Positions 1 to 5,435 of a stretch of DNA of 11,534 nucleotides are shown here, piece after piece; the first letter of the stretch is position 1; each line of letters starts with the position of its first letter. A model generated the notes under the pieces. The model had not been told where the DNA came from. It did not search any database and saw only the letters and a program-made list of their open reading frames with translations. Source of the stretch: Pseudomonadales bacterium. Lineage in GTDB: Bacteria > Pseudomonadota > Gammaproteobacteria > Pseudomonadales > Pseudohongiellaceae. The position numbers and the translations under genes are program-made. The stretch is taken from positions 1 through 11,534 of the forward strand of contig JAKSCP010000381.1 of the NCBI GenBank assembly GCA_022360535.1, in the 5' to 3' direction.

Positions 1-122
1 ACCAGGGTCTCTTCCATCTCCTGGATTACCATACGAATCATCTTCTCCGGATTCTCAGCCTTGTCCAGCAGGGCGCTGATATTGGAGTTGATGATGTCAG
101 ACAGTCTCGAAAAAATACTCAT
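1..122 (-). CDS. pspA: Phage shock protein A (PspA), 5' end only
   Basis: The minus-strand frame starts at ATG 122-120 and runs off the left edge, giving about 40 residues. It begins MSIFSRLSDIINSNISALLD and continues with KAENPEKMIRMVIQEMEETL. This matches the PspA/IM30 N-terminus, whose amphipathic helix inserts into stressed membrane, followed by the start of the coiled coil. PspA binds damaged inner membrane and, when free, inhibits the AAA+ activator PspF. A GAGGA ribosome-binding sequence lies about 8 nt upstream of the ATG. The gene is divergent from pspF and preceded by a sigma-54 promoter, the standard psp arrangement. The rest of the gene and any pspBC genes lie outside the window. 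Confidence 0.95.
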   Translation of the reverse strand, partial: MSIFSRLSDIINSNISALLDKAENPEKMIRMVIQEMEETL

Positions 123-138
123 TGCTGATTCCTCATCT

Positions 139-179
139 AAGTAAGCAACCAACCAAATGCTTGGTAGGTTGGTTTACTT
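139..179 (-). promoter_or_regulatory. Stem-loop at the 5' end of the pspA leader
   Basis: An imperfect inverted repeat surrounds a 4-nt loop at 157-160. CCAA 153-156 pairs with TTGG 161-164, and 146-150 pairs with 167-171. Outer pairs 139-144 with 173-179 include one bulge, and two internal mismatches interrupt the stem. About 16 pairs form in total. With transcription starting near 176, the pspA mRNA would begin essentially inside this hairpin and leave the GAGGA site free downstream. It could stabilise the mRNA against 5'-end-dependent decay or serve as a DNA operator. The role is inferred. Confidence 0.55.
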
Positions 180-187
180 GATACAGA

Positions 188-201
188 GCAGGTAGCGTGC
201 C
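188..201 (-). promoter_or_regulatory. Sigma-54 (-24/-12) promoter of the psp operon
   Basis: Read on the minus strand, TGGCACG, CTAC and CTGCT follow one another. The invariant GG falls at 201-200 and the invariant GC at 189-188, with exactly 10 bases between them (consensus TGGCAC-N5-TTGC). The predicted transcription start is near 176, about 54 nt before the pspA ATG. RpoN-dependent transcription activated by PspF is the known mode for psp operons, and pspF lies directly upstream on the other strand. Confidence 0.88.
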
Positions 202-331
202 AACTATTAAGAAATGCTAACTGTATGAAAAATAAGGAGAAAAAATTTCCAGCATTTGTATCGTCGAAGCTCAATAGCTAAAAATCTCAACAAATGGTAA
301 TTTTCACTACCCGAAACCACGCAATTTATAG

Positions 332-358
332 GAATCGGCTACAGCCGCAGCGAATCGG
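332..358. promoter_or_regulatory. Repeat/dyad cluster, candidate PspF enhancer or pspF control site
   Basis: Two direct GAATCGG repeats (332-338 and 352-358) are spaced exactly 20 bp, about two helical turns. Between them, overlapping the first, lies a perfect dyad CGGCT-AC-AGCCG (336-347). The cluster is roughly 155-180 bp upstream of the predicted pspA start and just upstream of the pspF ATG. In E. coli, PspF binds enhancer sites in the same intergenic region and represses its own gene. Assigning this cluster to PspF is inference. I see no certain sigma-70 promoter for pspF; a weak candidate is TTTCAC 302-307 with TTTATA 325-330. Confidence 0.35.
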
Positions 359-393
359 GATAACCCCTCTAACTCACTGATTGTTAATAGATT

Positions 394-1425
394 ATGGAAG
401 AGCGTAACGCACCACCAAGGATGATTGGCGAGTCCGCCACTTTCCTCGAAATGCAGGAGCATATTTCTGTGGTTGCGCCCTTAAATAAACCTGTATTGAT
501 CGTGGGTGAACGGGGCACTGGCAAGGAGTTGGTCGCCGCTCGTTTGCACTTCCTGTCCCGTCGATGGGAGCAGAACTTCCTGAAAATCAATTGTGCAGCG
601 ATGACTGAAACCCTGTTGGAGGCACAATTATTTGGCCACGAAGCAGGTGCCTACACCGGCGCAACCAAGCAACGCAAAGGGTATTTCGAAAGGGCGCACG
701 GTGGCACACTTTTCCTGGATGAGTTAGCGAACACCGATCTGTCGGTACAGGAAAAAATCCTCCGGGTAATCGAGTACGGAGAGTTCGAGCGTCTGGGGGG
801 CAATGAAACATTAACAGTGGACGTGCGAATAATCGCAGCGACAAATGAAGACCTGCCCGAGCTTGCACGCAATAACAAATTTCGAGAAGACCTTCTGGAT
901 CGTCTCGCTTTTGATGTCATCACTTTGCCGCCGCTACGAGAAAGAGCCGAAGATATTTTGGTGTTGGCAGAACACTTTGCGGTGGGCATGGTAAAAGAAA
1001 TTGGTGGTGAGTTCTTCGCTGGCTTTTCTGACAAGGTTGAGAAGCAGCTCATGAACTACTCCTGGCCAGGAAATATTCGCGAATTGAAGAATGTTATCGA
1101 GCGGGCTGTCTATCAGAATGGCGATGGTCATATCACGCAACTGGTATTCAATCCGTTTGAATCCCCTTACCGCCCTTCAGTTCGAGGCAAACCCGCAGAG
1201 CAGGGTGAGGAGGGAGCAAACGATTCACCAGCAGCGGCTGGCATACCAGACCTGTCTTCGACTGAATCGTTTGATTTTAAAGATGAAGTGCAGTCTTACG
1301 AGATCAATCTTCTGAAGCAAGCGATGGAACAGTCCCAGTTCAATCAAAAGAAAGCCGCGGAGTTTTTAAACCTCAGTTATCACCAACTCCGCGGATATCT
1401 CCGCAAGTACGATTTGCTTGGCTGA
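394..1425 (+). CDS. pspF: PspF, sigma-54-dependent AAA+ transcriptional activator
   Basis: This 343-residue protein has no N-terminal receiver domain, as is normal for PspF. The AAA+ domain carries Walker A GERGTGKE (38-45), the sigma-54-contacting loop as GAYTGA (85-90) instead of the usual GAFTGA, Walker B GGTLFLDE (103-110), arginine-finger candidates R164 and R170, and WPGNIRELKN (224-233). A linker at about 255-295, longer than in E. coli, leads to the Fis-type helix-turn-helix (315-338). W58 sits where E. coli W56 contacts PspA, so inhibition by PspA is probably retained. The start fits alignment with E. coli PspF; an in-frame stop lies immediately upstream at 388-390 and there is no clear Shine-Dalgarno sequence. 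The gene is divergent from pspA. Its stop lies 2 bp from the stop of the convergent hydrolase gene. Confidence 0.93.
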   Translation: MEERNAPPRMIGESATFLEMQEHISVVAPLNKPVLIVGERGTGKELVAARLHFLSRRWEQNFLKINCAAMTETLLEAQLFGHEAGAYTGATKQRKGYFERAHGGTLFLDELANTDLSVQEKILRVIEYGEFERLGGNETLTVDVRIIAATNEDLPELARNNKFREDLLDRLAFDVITLPPLRERAEDILVLAEHFAVGMVKEIGGEFFAGFSDKVEKQLMNYSWPGNIRELKNVIERAVYQNGDGHITQLVFNPFESPYRPSVRGKPAEQGEEGANDSPAAAGIPDLSSTESFDFKDEVQSYEINLLKQAMEQSQFNQKKAAEFLNLSYHQLRGYLRKYDLLG

Positions 1426-1427
1426 CG

Positions 1428-2675
1428 TTAGTCTTTGATCGCTTCGTACACCATGCGTTGTGCGGTGTTGTTACTAAAAGGTGCGCCTCTTGGACCGCCG
1501 CGTTTTTGCTCCATGTAAACCATGTAGAAGTCGTTCTCCTGGTCAACTACGAACAGCGTTCCACCAATGCCACGCCAACCAAAATTGTGCGGGCCATCAG
1601 GATTGTCAGTTGTGGGCTGCAGATGAAACCCCAGACCCCAGTCGCCGGTGTTGCCATAAAAAAAGAACTCACGGGAAACTTCAGAACCAATACGTTTCTC
1701 CAACATGGTATCCAAAGTCGATTCTTCAATAATTCGCGCACCGCGGTATTCGCCGCCGTTCAGAAGCATCTCGGCAAATCTGACATAGTCTTCTGTTGAG
1801 GAATTCAGTCCACCTCCACCCGATAGCATGGCGCGCGCCTCGGTGTTATCCGCCATTTCACCGTGGATGGGTTCGGCGATTCGGTAAGACTTGCTTTTAG
1901 GTACATAAAATGTCGTTTCATCCATGCCAAGTGGATTGAAAATACGCTCATACAGCAGTTCGTCCAATGGTTTGCCCGACGCGACTTCCAGGACCGCTCC
2001 CAGTACATCTGTAGAATGTCCGTAGTGCCAGGCGGTTCCAGGCTCGAAGAACACAGGCAGCTTCCCTATGCGTCCAGCAAGGTCCCTTGCTGAAATGTCC
2101 GAATAGTCAGGAAAGTCACGCAAATACATCTGGCCCAGCTCAGTGTCTGCAGCAAAGATAGCCTGTACCAGTCCAGATTCATGGGTGAGTAGATTTGCCA
2201 CGGTCATCGTGTTGCGTGCAGCCCGGGTTTCCCCAGTTTCCCGGTCTATCACCTGCAGGTTTGAAAACTCGGGAATGTACTTTTCTACTGGGTCATCAAG
2301 ACTCAAGAGACCATCTTCTACAAGGATCATCGTGGCGACGCTAACCACTGGCTTTGTCATTGAATAAATACGAAATATCGTATCCTTGTTTACTGGGGTG
2401 ATGTTGTCAGGAGTCTGATAGCCAACGGTTTCCAGCATGCCAACGCCTTCGCTATTGCCCACCAGCAATAACGCGCCAGGAATGAATTCTTCGTCTACCG
2501 CAGCCTGCATCTGTGCCTTTATGTCAGCGATCTCGGCACTATCAATATTAAAGTTGCTGGGATGAATCAGCTTAATTGAGCTTTGGCCGGTGGGATGGTT
2601 ATCGGCCGTAGCCTGGCAGGTGAAAATGAGCGAGCACACAAGCAGATACGCGCTTGTTAAACGGGCAGATGTCAT
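1428..2675 (-). CDS. Secreted serine hydrolase, class C beta-lactamase family (family VIII esterase-like)
   Basis: This 415-residue protein has an N-terminal signal peptide with a hydrophobic core at about residues 9-19 and a likely signal peptidase I site after ATA (22-24), so it should be periplasmic. The catalytic SxxK motif is S105-M-T-K108. The second motif is Y218-G-H, where YxN or YxH-like variants occur in this family. The third, KTG-equivalent region is FGWRGIGGT (365-373). This is the Beta-lactamase (PF00144) fold shared by AmpC, DD-peptidases and family VIII esterases. The sequence around YGHSTDVLGAVLE resembles esterases/hydrolases more than true AmpC, so resistance activity should not be assumed. 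The substrate is unknown. The start is supported by AGAGGA (2686-2681) about 6 nt before the ATG. The gene seems monocistronic. Confidence 0.88.
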   Translation of the reverse strand: MTSARLTSAYLLVCSLIFTCQATADNHPTGQSSIKLIHPSNFNIDSAEIADIKAQMQAAVDEEFIPGALLLVGNSEGVGMLETVGYQTPDNITPVNKDTIFRIYSMTKPVVSVATMILVEDGLLSLDDPVEKYIPEFSNLQVIDRETGETRAARNTMTVANLLTHESGLVQAIFAADTELGQMYLRDFPDYSDISARDLAGRIGKLPVFFEPGTAWHYGHSTDVLGAVLEVASGKPLDELLYERIFNPLGMDETTFYVPKSKSYRIAEPIHGEMADNTEARAMLSGGGGLNSSTEDYVRFAEMLLNGGEYRGARIIEESTLDTMLEKRIGSEVSREFFFYGNTGDWGLGFHLQPTTDNPDGPHNFGWRGIGGTLFVVDQENDFYMVYMEQKRGGPRGAPFSNNTAQRMVYEAIKD

Positions 2676-2727
2676 GATTTTCCTCTACTGTGCTTTTCTT
2701 TGTTGTCTTTAGACTTGTTTGCAAGCG

Positions 2728-2756
2728 AGTCTAGCGAATTGATGCTCCTGTCACAA
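2728..2756 (-). promoter_or_regulatory. Possible sigma-70 promoter of the serine hydrolase gene
   Basis: On the minus strand, TTGTGA (2756-2751) and TAGACT (2733-2728) are separated by 17 bp. Each matches four of six consensus bases. The start would be near 2721, giving a leader of about 46 nt containing the AGAGGA ribosome site. This is plausible by position, but the match is only moderate. Confidence 0.3.
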
Positions 2757-2799
2757 TGCGTGCTGGTTATGTAAACCGACCAATCGATACAAATCGACG

Positions 2800-3414
2800 C
2801 TAGGCGAAATCCCTTAGCAGCGACGCAGTGATTTCTGTGGCTAGAGTATCGCTGGCATATTGGTAGTTCAGGTGCTCACTGCGTATAGTCCAGGCCGCTC
2901 CTTTGCGAGCGGCTTCGATCATCTCGTCGGTGAACTCGAACCTAAGGAAATGCACCGAGGATGTCTTCTCTTCAGTAGAGCGTGGCAGGTCTTCGTTGGC
3001 GATGGGATAGACCGGATCGAAACCAGCGATTTGAATTGAGATGAGCTCTTCGATGCCAATAAGTTGCTGCAGTCTCTCTTTTCTTTCGGCTTCGTCCGGG
3101 TACTCCAGCATAAATGTGACTTTAAGGTTCTTGCCATCGGGGATCAGCGGGTTATAAGCGTCCAGCTCGTCTTGCAGTTCATCAGTATCTGTGATCTTTT
3201 CAGCGCGAATCAGTTCAAGTATCTGGTAGCGCATCACCATGTAGTCCTCGAAGTGCAACATGGCATTGGGACCCAGAGGAACACGTCGAGTCTTCTTGTG
3301 CTCCATGATCGCTTTGCGAATAACAGGGCGTTGTGCCTCGTACGCGTCAATAGATAAAAGGTCCGCTTTGGTGATTTTCTTCATGGCGATATTCGTCTCA
3401 ATTCCATTCTGCAT
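2800..3414 (-). CDS. DUF3501 family protein
   Basis: This 204-residue soluble protein of unknown function has no signal peptide or membrane segment. It matches my memory of the DUF3501 family: KKTRRVPLGPNAMLHFEDYMVMRYQ (40-64), AYNPLIPDGKN (87-97), a VTFMLEYPDEAER stretch (99-111), and the characteristic TEEKTSSVHFLRFEF (147-161). It has no cysteine, so it is unlikely to hold an iron-sulfur cluster itself. It is the last gene of the rubrerythrin operon, starting 9 bp after the stop of the HdrD-like gene, and is expected to be co-transcribed. DUF3501 genes commonly accompany rubrerythrin and this iron-sulfur protein (from memory). The start is uncertain: ATG 3414 has GAGA 6 nt upstream, while the in-frame ATG at 3384 (MKKITKADLL) fits the usual family N-terminus. 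Confidence 0.85.
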   Translation of the reverse strand: MQNGIETNIAMKKITKADLLSIDAYEAQRPVIRKAIMEHKKTRRVPLGPNAMLHFEDYMVMRYQILELIRAEKITDTDELQDELDAYNPLIPDGKNLKVTFMLEYPDEAERKERLQQLIGIEELISIQIAGFDPVYPIANEDLPRSTEEKTSSVHFLRFEFTDEMIEAARKGAAWTIRSEHLNYQYASDTLATEITASLLRDFA

Positions 3415-3423
3415 CTTTAGTCT

Positions 3424-4764
3424 CTAAATCCCGTAAGCAATTCTGAGTAGATCAATAGGGTGAACAGCCTCTTTGTCATCTGACAAATTGTTTTCCAGAT
3501 GTCGTCCGGCAACCGGGCAATCGCTGCCATAATAATCTGGTTTTTGTTTCTCTATCTGCCTGACGATGGGCCTGGCGATCTTGTTGGCAAATTCGAAAGT
3601 TTCGGACTTTACTCCGTAGGTGCCGTCGTGGCCGGAACAGCGTTCAATAGGTTGAACATTCGTGTCTGAGATGAGCTCCAATACTTGTTTGGTTTTTGGG
3701 CCAATGTTTTGCACTCGCTGGTGGCATGCAACGTGATAGCTGATATCACCCAGGGTATTCTTGAAACCTGTATTCAGTTCTCCTGCTTTGTGAAGCTTGT
3801 GCAGGTACTCGAAAGGATCGAAAAAGGCGTTCGCTACAGCCTTTACTTCCTCGTCATCGGGGTACATCAGAGGTAGTTCCTGCTTGAACATGAGAACACA
3901 GGAAGGAACCGCAGCAAGGATTGAGTAACCCTTCCTGGTGAGTTCATAGAGCAGGGGTATATTCTTCTCCTTAAGCTTCTCAACCGTACTCAAGTCACCC
4001 AATTCCAGTTTTGGCATGCCACAGCAGTGTTCTTTTACCGGTAGCACCACTTCGACCTGGTTGTGCTGCAGAACCTTGATTACACTGTCGGCTACGCCGG
4101 GTTCGTTGTAATTGCAGTAGCAGGTGGTGAACAGGGCAACCTTGTTTTTGATCGTCTCAGATTCGCCTTTTTGAGATTTAGGATCGAACACTATCGTTCC
4201 ATGTCTGGAACGGGCTGTTCGCCCAACATATTCAGGAAGTCTTGCTTCTTTATGGATACCTAAACTTGAATCCAGCAGGCCGCGAATAGTCTTGCTCTTA
4301 TTGCCTGCGTTGACCAATTGATTGACCACAGGTGCTCCAGCCAGTTTCCCCACCATGTCGGTGCTGGTGATAATGTTGTCGCGGAATTTGGTGTCGCCTT
4401 TTTTGAACTTGATGGCCTTGGCTCGCAGCATCAAATGCGGGAAATCCACGTTCCATTCATGGGGAGGAACATAGGGGCATTTAGTGAGGTAACAGAGGTC
4501 GCAGAGGTAGCACTGATCGACAACTTTGGTGTAGTCGGCAACGTCTACTCCGTCGACTTCCATAGTGTCGCTTTCGTCCACCAGGTCGAACAATGTGGGG
4601 AAGGCATTACAAAGGCTTACACAGCGGCGGCAACCGTGGCAGATGTCGTAGACGCGTTCCAGTTCCTTGTTGAGCGCGGCTTCGTCCCAAAATTCAGGAT
4701 CATTTTGATTGAGCGGATGACGCGTAGGCGCATCTAGTCCACCTTCTCTGCCTGCCTCAGACAT
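3424..4764 (-). CDS. Heterodisulfide reductase-related iron-sulfur protein (HdrD/GlpC-like)
   Basis: This 446-residue cytoplasmic protein has two N-terminal [4Fe-4S] motifs: C42xxC45xxC48xxxC52, and C85xxC88xxC91xxxxC96-P, where the last gap is four residues. Two CCG-type domains follow. The first has C215 and C217, C247-C248-G and C289. The second has C347, then C376-S-G in place of CCG, and C416-P. This layout is that of HdrD/GlpC-like electron-transfer proteins. No flavin domain or membrane anchor is visible, so it must exchange electrons with a partner. It sits between rubrerythrin (87 bp upstream, with a hairpin in the gap) and DUF3501 (9 bp downstream). That suggests a role as electron donor to the rubrerythrin, which is inference. 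GGAGA (4775-4771), 6 nt before the ATG, supports the start. Confidence 0.87.
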   Translation of the reverse strand: MSEAGREGGLDAPTRHPLNQNDPEFWDEAALNKELERVYDICHGCRRCVSLCNAFPTLFDLVDESDTMEVDGVDVADYTKVVDQCYLCDLCYLTKCPYVPPHEWNVDFPHLMLRAKAIKFKKGDTKFRDNIITSTDMVGKLAGAPVVNQLVNAGNKSKTIRGLLDSSLGIHKEARLPEYVGRTARSRHGTIVFDPKSQKGESETIKNKVALFTTCYCNYNEPGVADSVIKVLQHNQVEVVLPVKEHCCGMPKLELGDLSTVEKLKEKNIPLLYELTRKGYSILAAVPSCVLMFKQELPLMYPDDEEVKAVANAFFDPFEYLHKLHKAGELNTGFKNTLGDISYHVACHQRVQNIGPKTKQVLELISDTNVQPIERCSGHDGTYGVKSETFEFANKIARPIVRQIEKQKPDYYGSDCPVAGRHLENNLSDDKEAVHPIDLLRIAYGI

Positions 4765-4797
4765 GGAAGATCTCCACTTGTGTTTGAAAGGAAATCT

Positions 4798-4819
4798 CTG
4801 CCGTCAGGAATGACGGCAG
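4798..4819 (-). promoter_or_regulatory. Intercistronic stem-loop between rubrerythrin and HdrD-like genes
   Basis: A perfect 9-bp inverted repeat, CTGCCGTCA / TGACGGCAG, encloses a 4-nt loop (4807-4810). It lies 32 bp after the rubrerythrin stop and 33 bp before the next start. No run of T follows on the minus strand (AGATTTCC), so it is not a standard intrinsic terminator. It more likely acts as a partial terminator or a 3'-stabilising hairpin that keeps rubrerythrin mRNA more abundant than the downstream part. Its function is inferred. Confidence 0.5.
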
Positions 4820-4851
4820 AAATCTTGATTGGGTGACTATTTAGGCTGCGA

Positions 4852-5271
4852 TTAGTCGTCCAAAGCGTCTAATGCTTTTTGGAAGCGGTTGGCGTGGGAT
4901 CTTTCGGCTTTGGCCAGGGTTTCCATCCAGTCCGCAATTTCTTCGAAACCCTCATCCCGGGCATCTTTGGCCATGCCTGGATACATGTCTGTGTATTCGT
5001 GGGTTTCACCGGCAACCGCTGATTTCAGGTTGTCAGCAGTGCTTCCGATTGGCATGCCAGTGGCTGGATCGCCAACTTCTTCCAAATACTCCAAATGCCC
5101 GTGGGCATGACCAGTTTCGCCTTCAGCGGTTGAACGAAACAGAGCGGAAACGTCATTGTAGCCTTCCACATCGGCCTTCTGGGCGAAGTATAGGTAACGA
5201 CGATTTGCCTGTGATTCACCTGCGAAAGCGGCTTTCAGATTCTCTTCTGTCTTGGATCCTTTCAATGACAT
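4852..5271 (-). CDS. Rubrerythrin-family diiron protein without rubredoxin domain
   Basis: This 139-residue four-helix-bundle protein carries the complete diiron ligand set of rubrerythrin: E19, E52xxH55, E89xxE92 and E123xxH126. E92 matches the glutamate that swaps iron ligation in peroxidatic rubrerythrins. Known rubrerythrins reduce hydrogen peroxide to water in the cytoplasm. Classical ones are about 190 residues and end in a CxxC rubredoxin domain. This one stops after the diiron domain and contains no cysteine, so it resembles sulerythrin/erythrin-type proteins and needs an external electron donor. It is the first gene of the operon with the HdrD-like and DUF3501 genes, and is divergent from oxyR. 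The start is supported by GGAGA (5283-5279), 7 nt upstream. OxyR control is likely from context. Confidence 0.93.
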   Translation of the reverse strand: MSLKGSKTEENLKAAFAGESQANRRYLYFAQKADVEGYNDVSALFRSTAEGETGHAHGHLEYLEEVGDPATGMPIGSTADNLKSAVAGETHEYTDMYPGMAKDARDEGFEEIADWMETLAKAERSHANRFQKALDALDD

Positions 5272-5330
5272 AACAGTGTCTCCAGTTGTGTGTACATAAA
5301 CTACGCTGAATGTAACGCAGTTCTGTGAAA

Positions 5331-5359
5331 ATTGGATTGCTCCTCTAACAGTTAGCCAA
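5331..5359 (-). promoter_or_regulatory. Weak candidate promoter for the rubrerythrin operon
   Basis: On the minus strand, TTGGCT (5359-5354) and TCCAAT (5336-5331) are separated by 17 bp. The start would be near 5324, with the OxyR-like operator upstream at about -63 to -98. A perfect 11-bp palindrome CTAAC-A-GTTAG (5345-5355) overlaps the spacer. The -10 match is poor, which is acceptable for an activator-dependent promoter but makes this a tentative call. Confidence 0.25.
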
Positions 5360-5386
5360 TGTAGAAGGAATCAATCATCAAATCCA

Positions 5387-5422
5387 ATAGATTTTTTTGA
5401 TGTGTTAATCGGTTTTTTCGAT
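5387..5422. promoter_or_regulatory. OxyR-like tandem operator in the oxyR-rubrerythrin intergenic region
   Basis: Four tetranucleotides lie on one face of the helix: ATAG 5387-5390, TGAT 5398-5401, ATCG 5408-5411 and CGAT 5419-5422. Their offsets are 11, 10 and 11 bp. The OxyR consensus (ATAG-N7-CTAT, 7 bp, ATAG-N7-CTAT) has offsets 11, 11 and 11. The right half is a perfect TAATCG/CGATTA dyad and contains the LysR-family T-N11-A / ATC-N9-GAT box. The site ends 13 bp before the oxyR ATG, so it probably overlaps the oxyR promoter (a weak -10 candidate TACTAT is at 5423-5428). This fits autorepression plus activation of the divergent operon. Confidence 0.6.
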
Positions 5423-5435
5423 TACTATTTTTGCC

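Noticed and set aside
1428..2675. Calling the serine hydrolase an AmpC beta-lactamase
   Set aside because: The SxxK motif is present, but the second motif is YGH and the third is not KTG; the family includes esterases and peptidases, so resistance function is unsupported.
2711..2732. Hairpin AGACTTG / CAAG..TCT downstream of DUF3501 as a terminator
   Set aside because: The stem needs a 4-nt bulge and no T-run follows on either strand, so it is not convincing as an intrinsic terminator.
4318..4737. Open frame antisense to the HdrD-like gene
   Set aside because: Its low-complexity translation fits the reverse frame of a cysteine-rich gene, with no family match or ribosome site.
4872..5273. 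Long open frame antisense to rubrerythrin
   Set aside because: It is a shadow of the well-supported rubrerythrin gene; its translation has no recognisable domain and there is no ribosome site.
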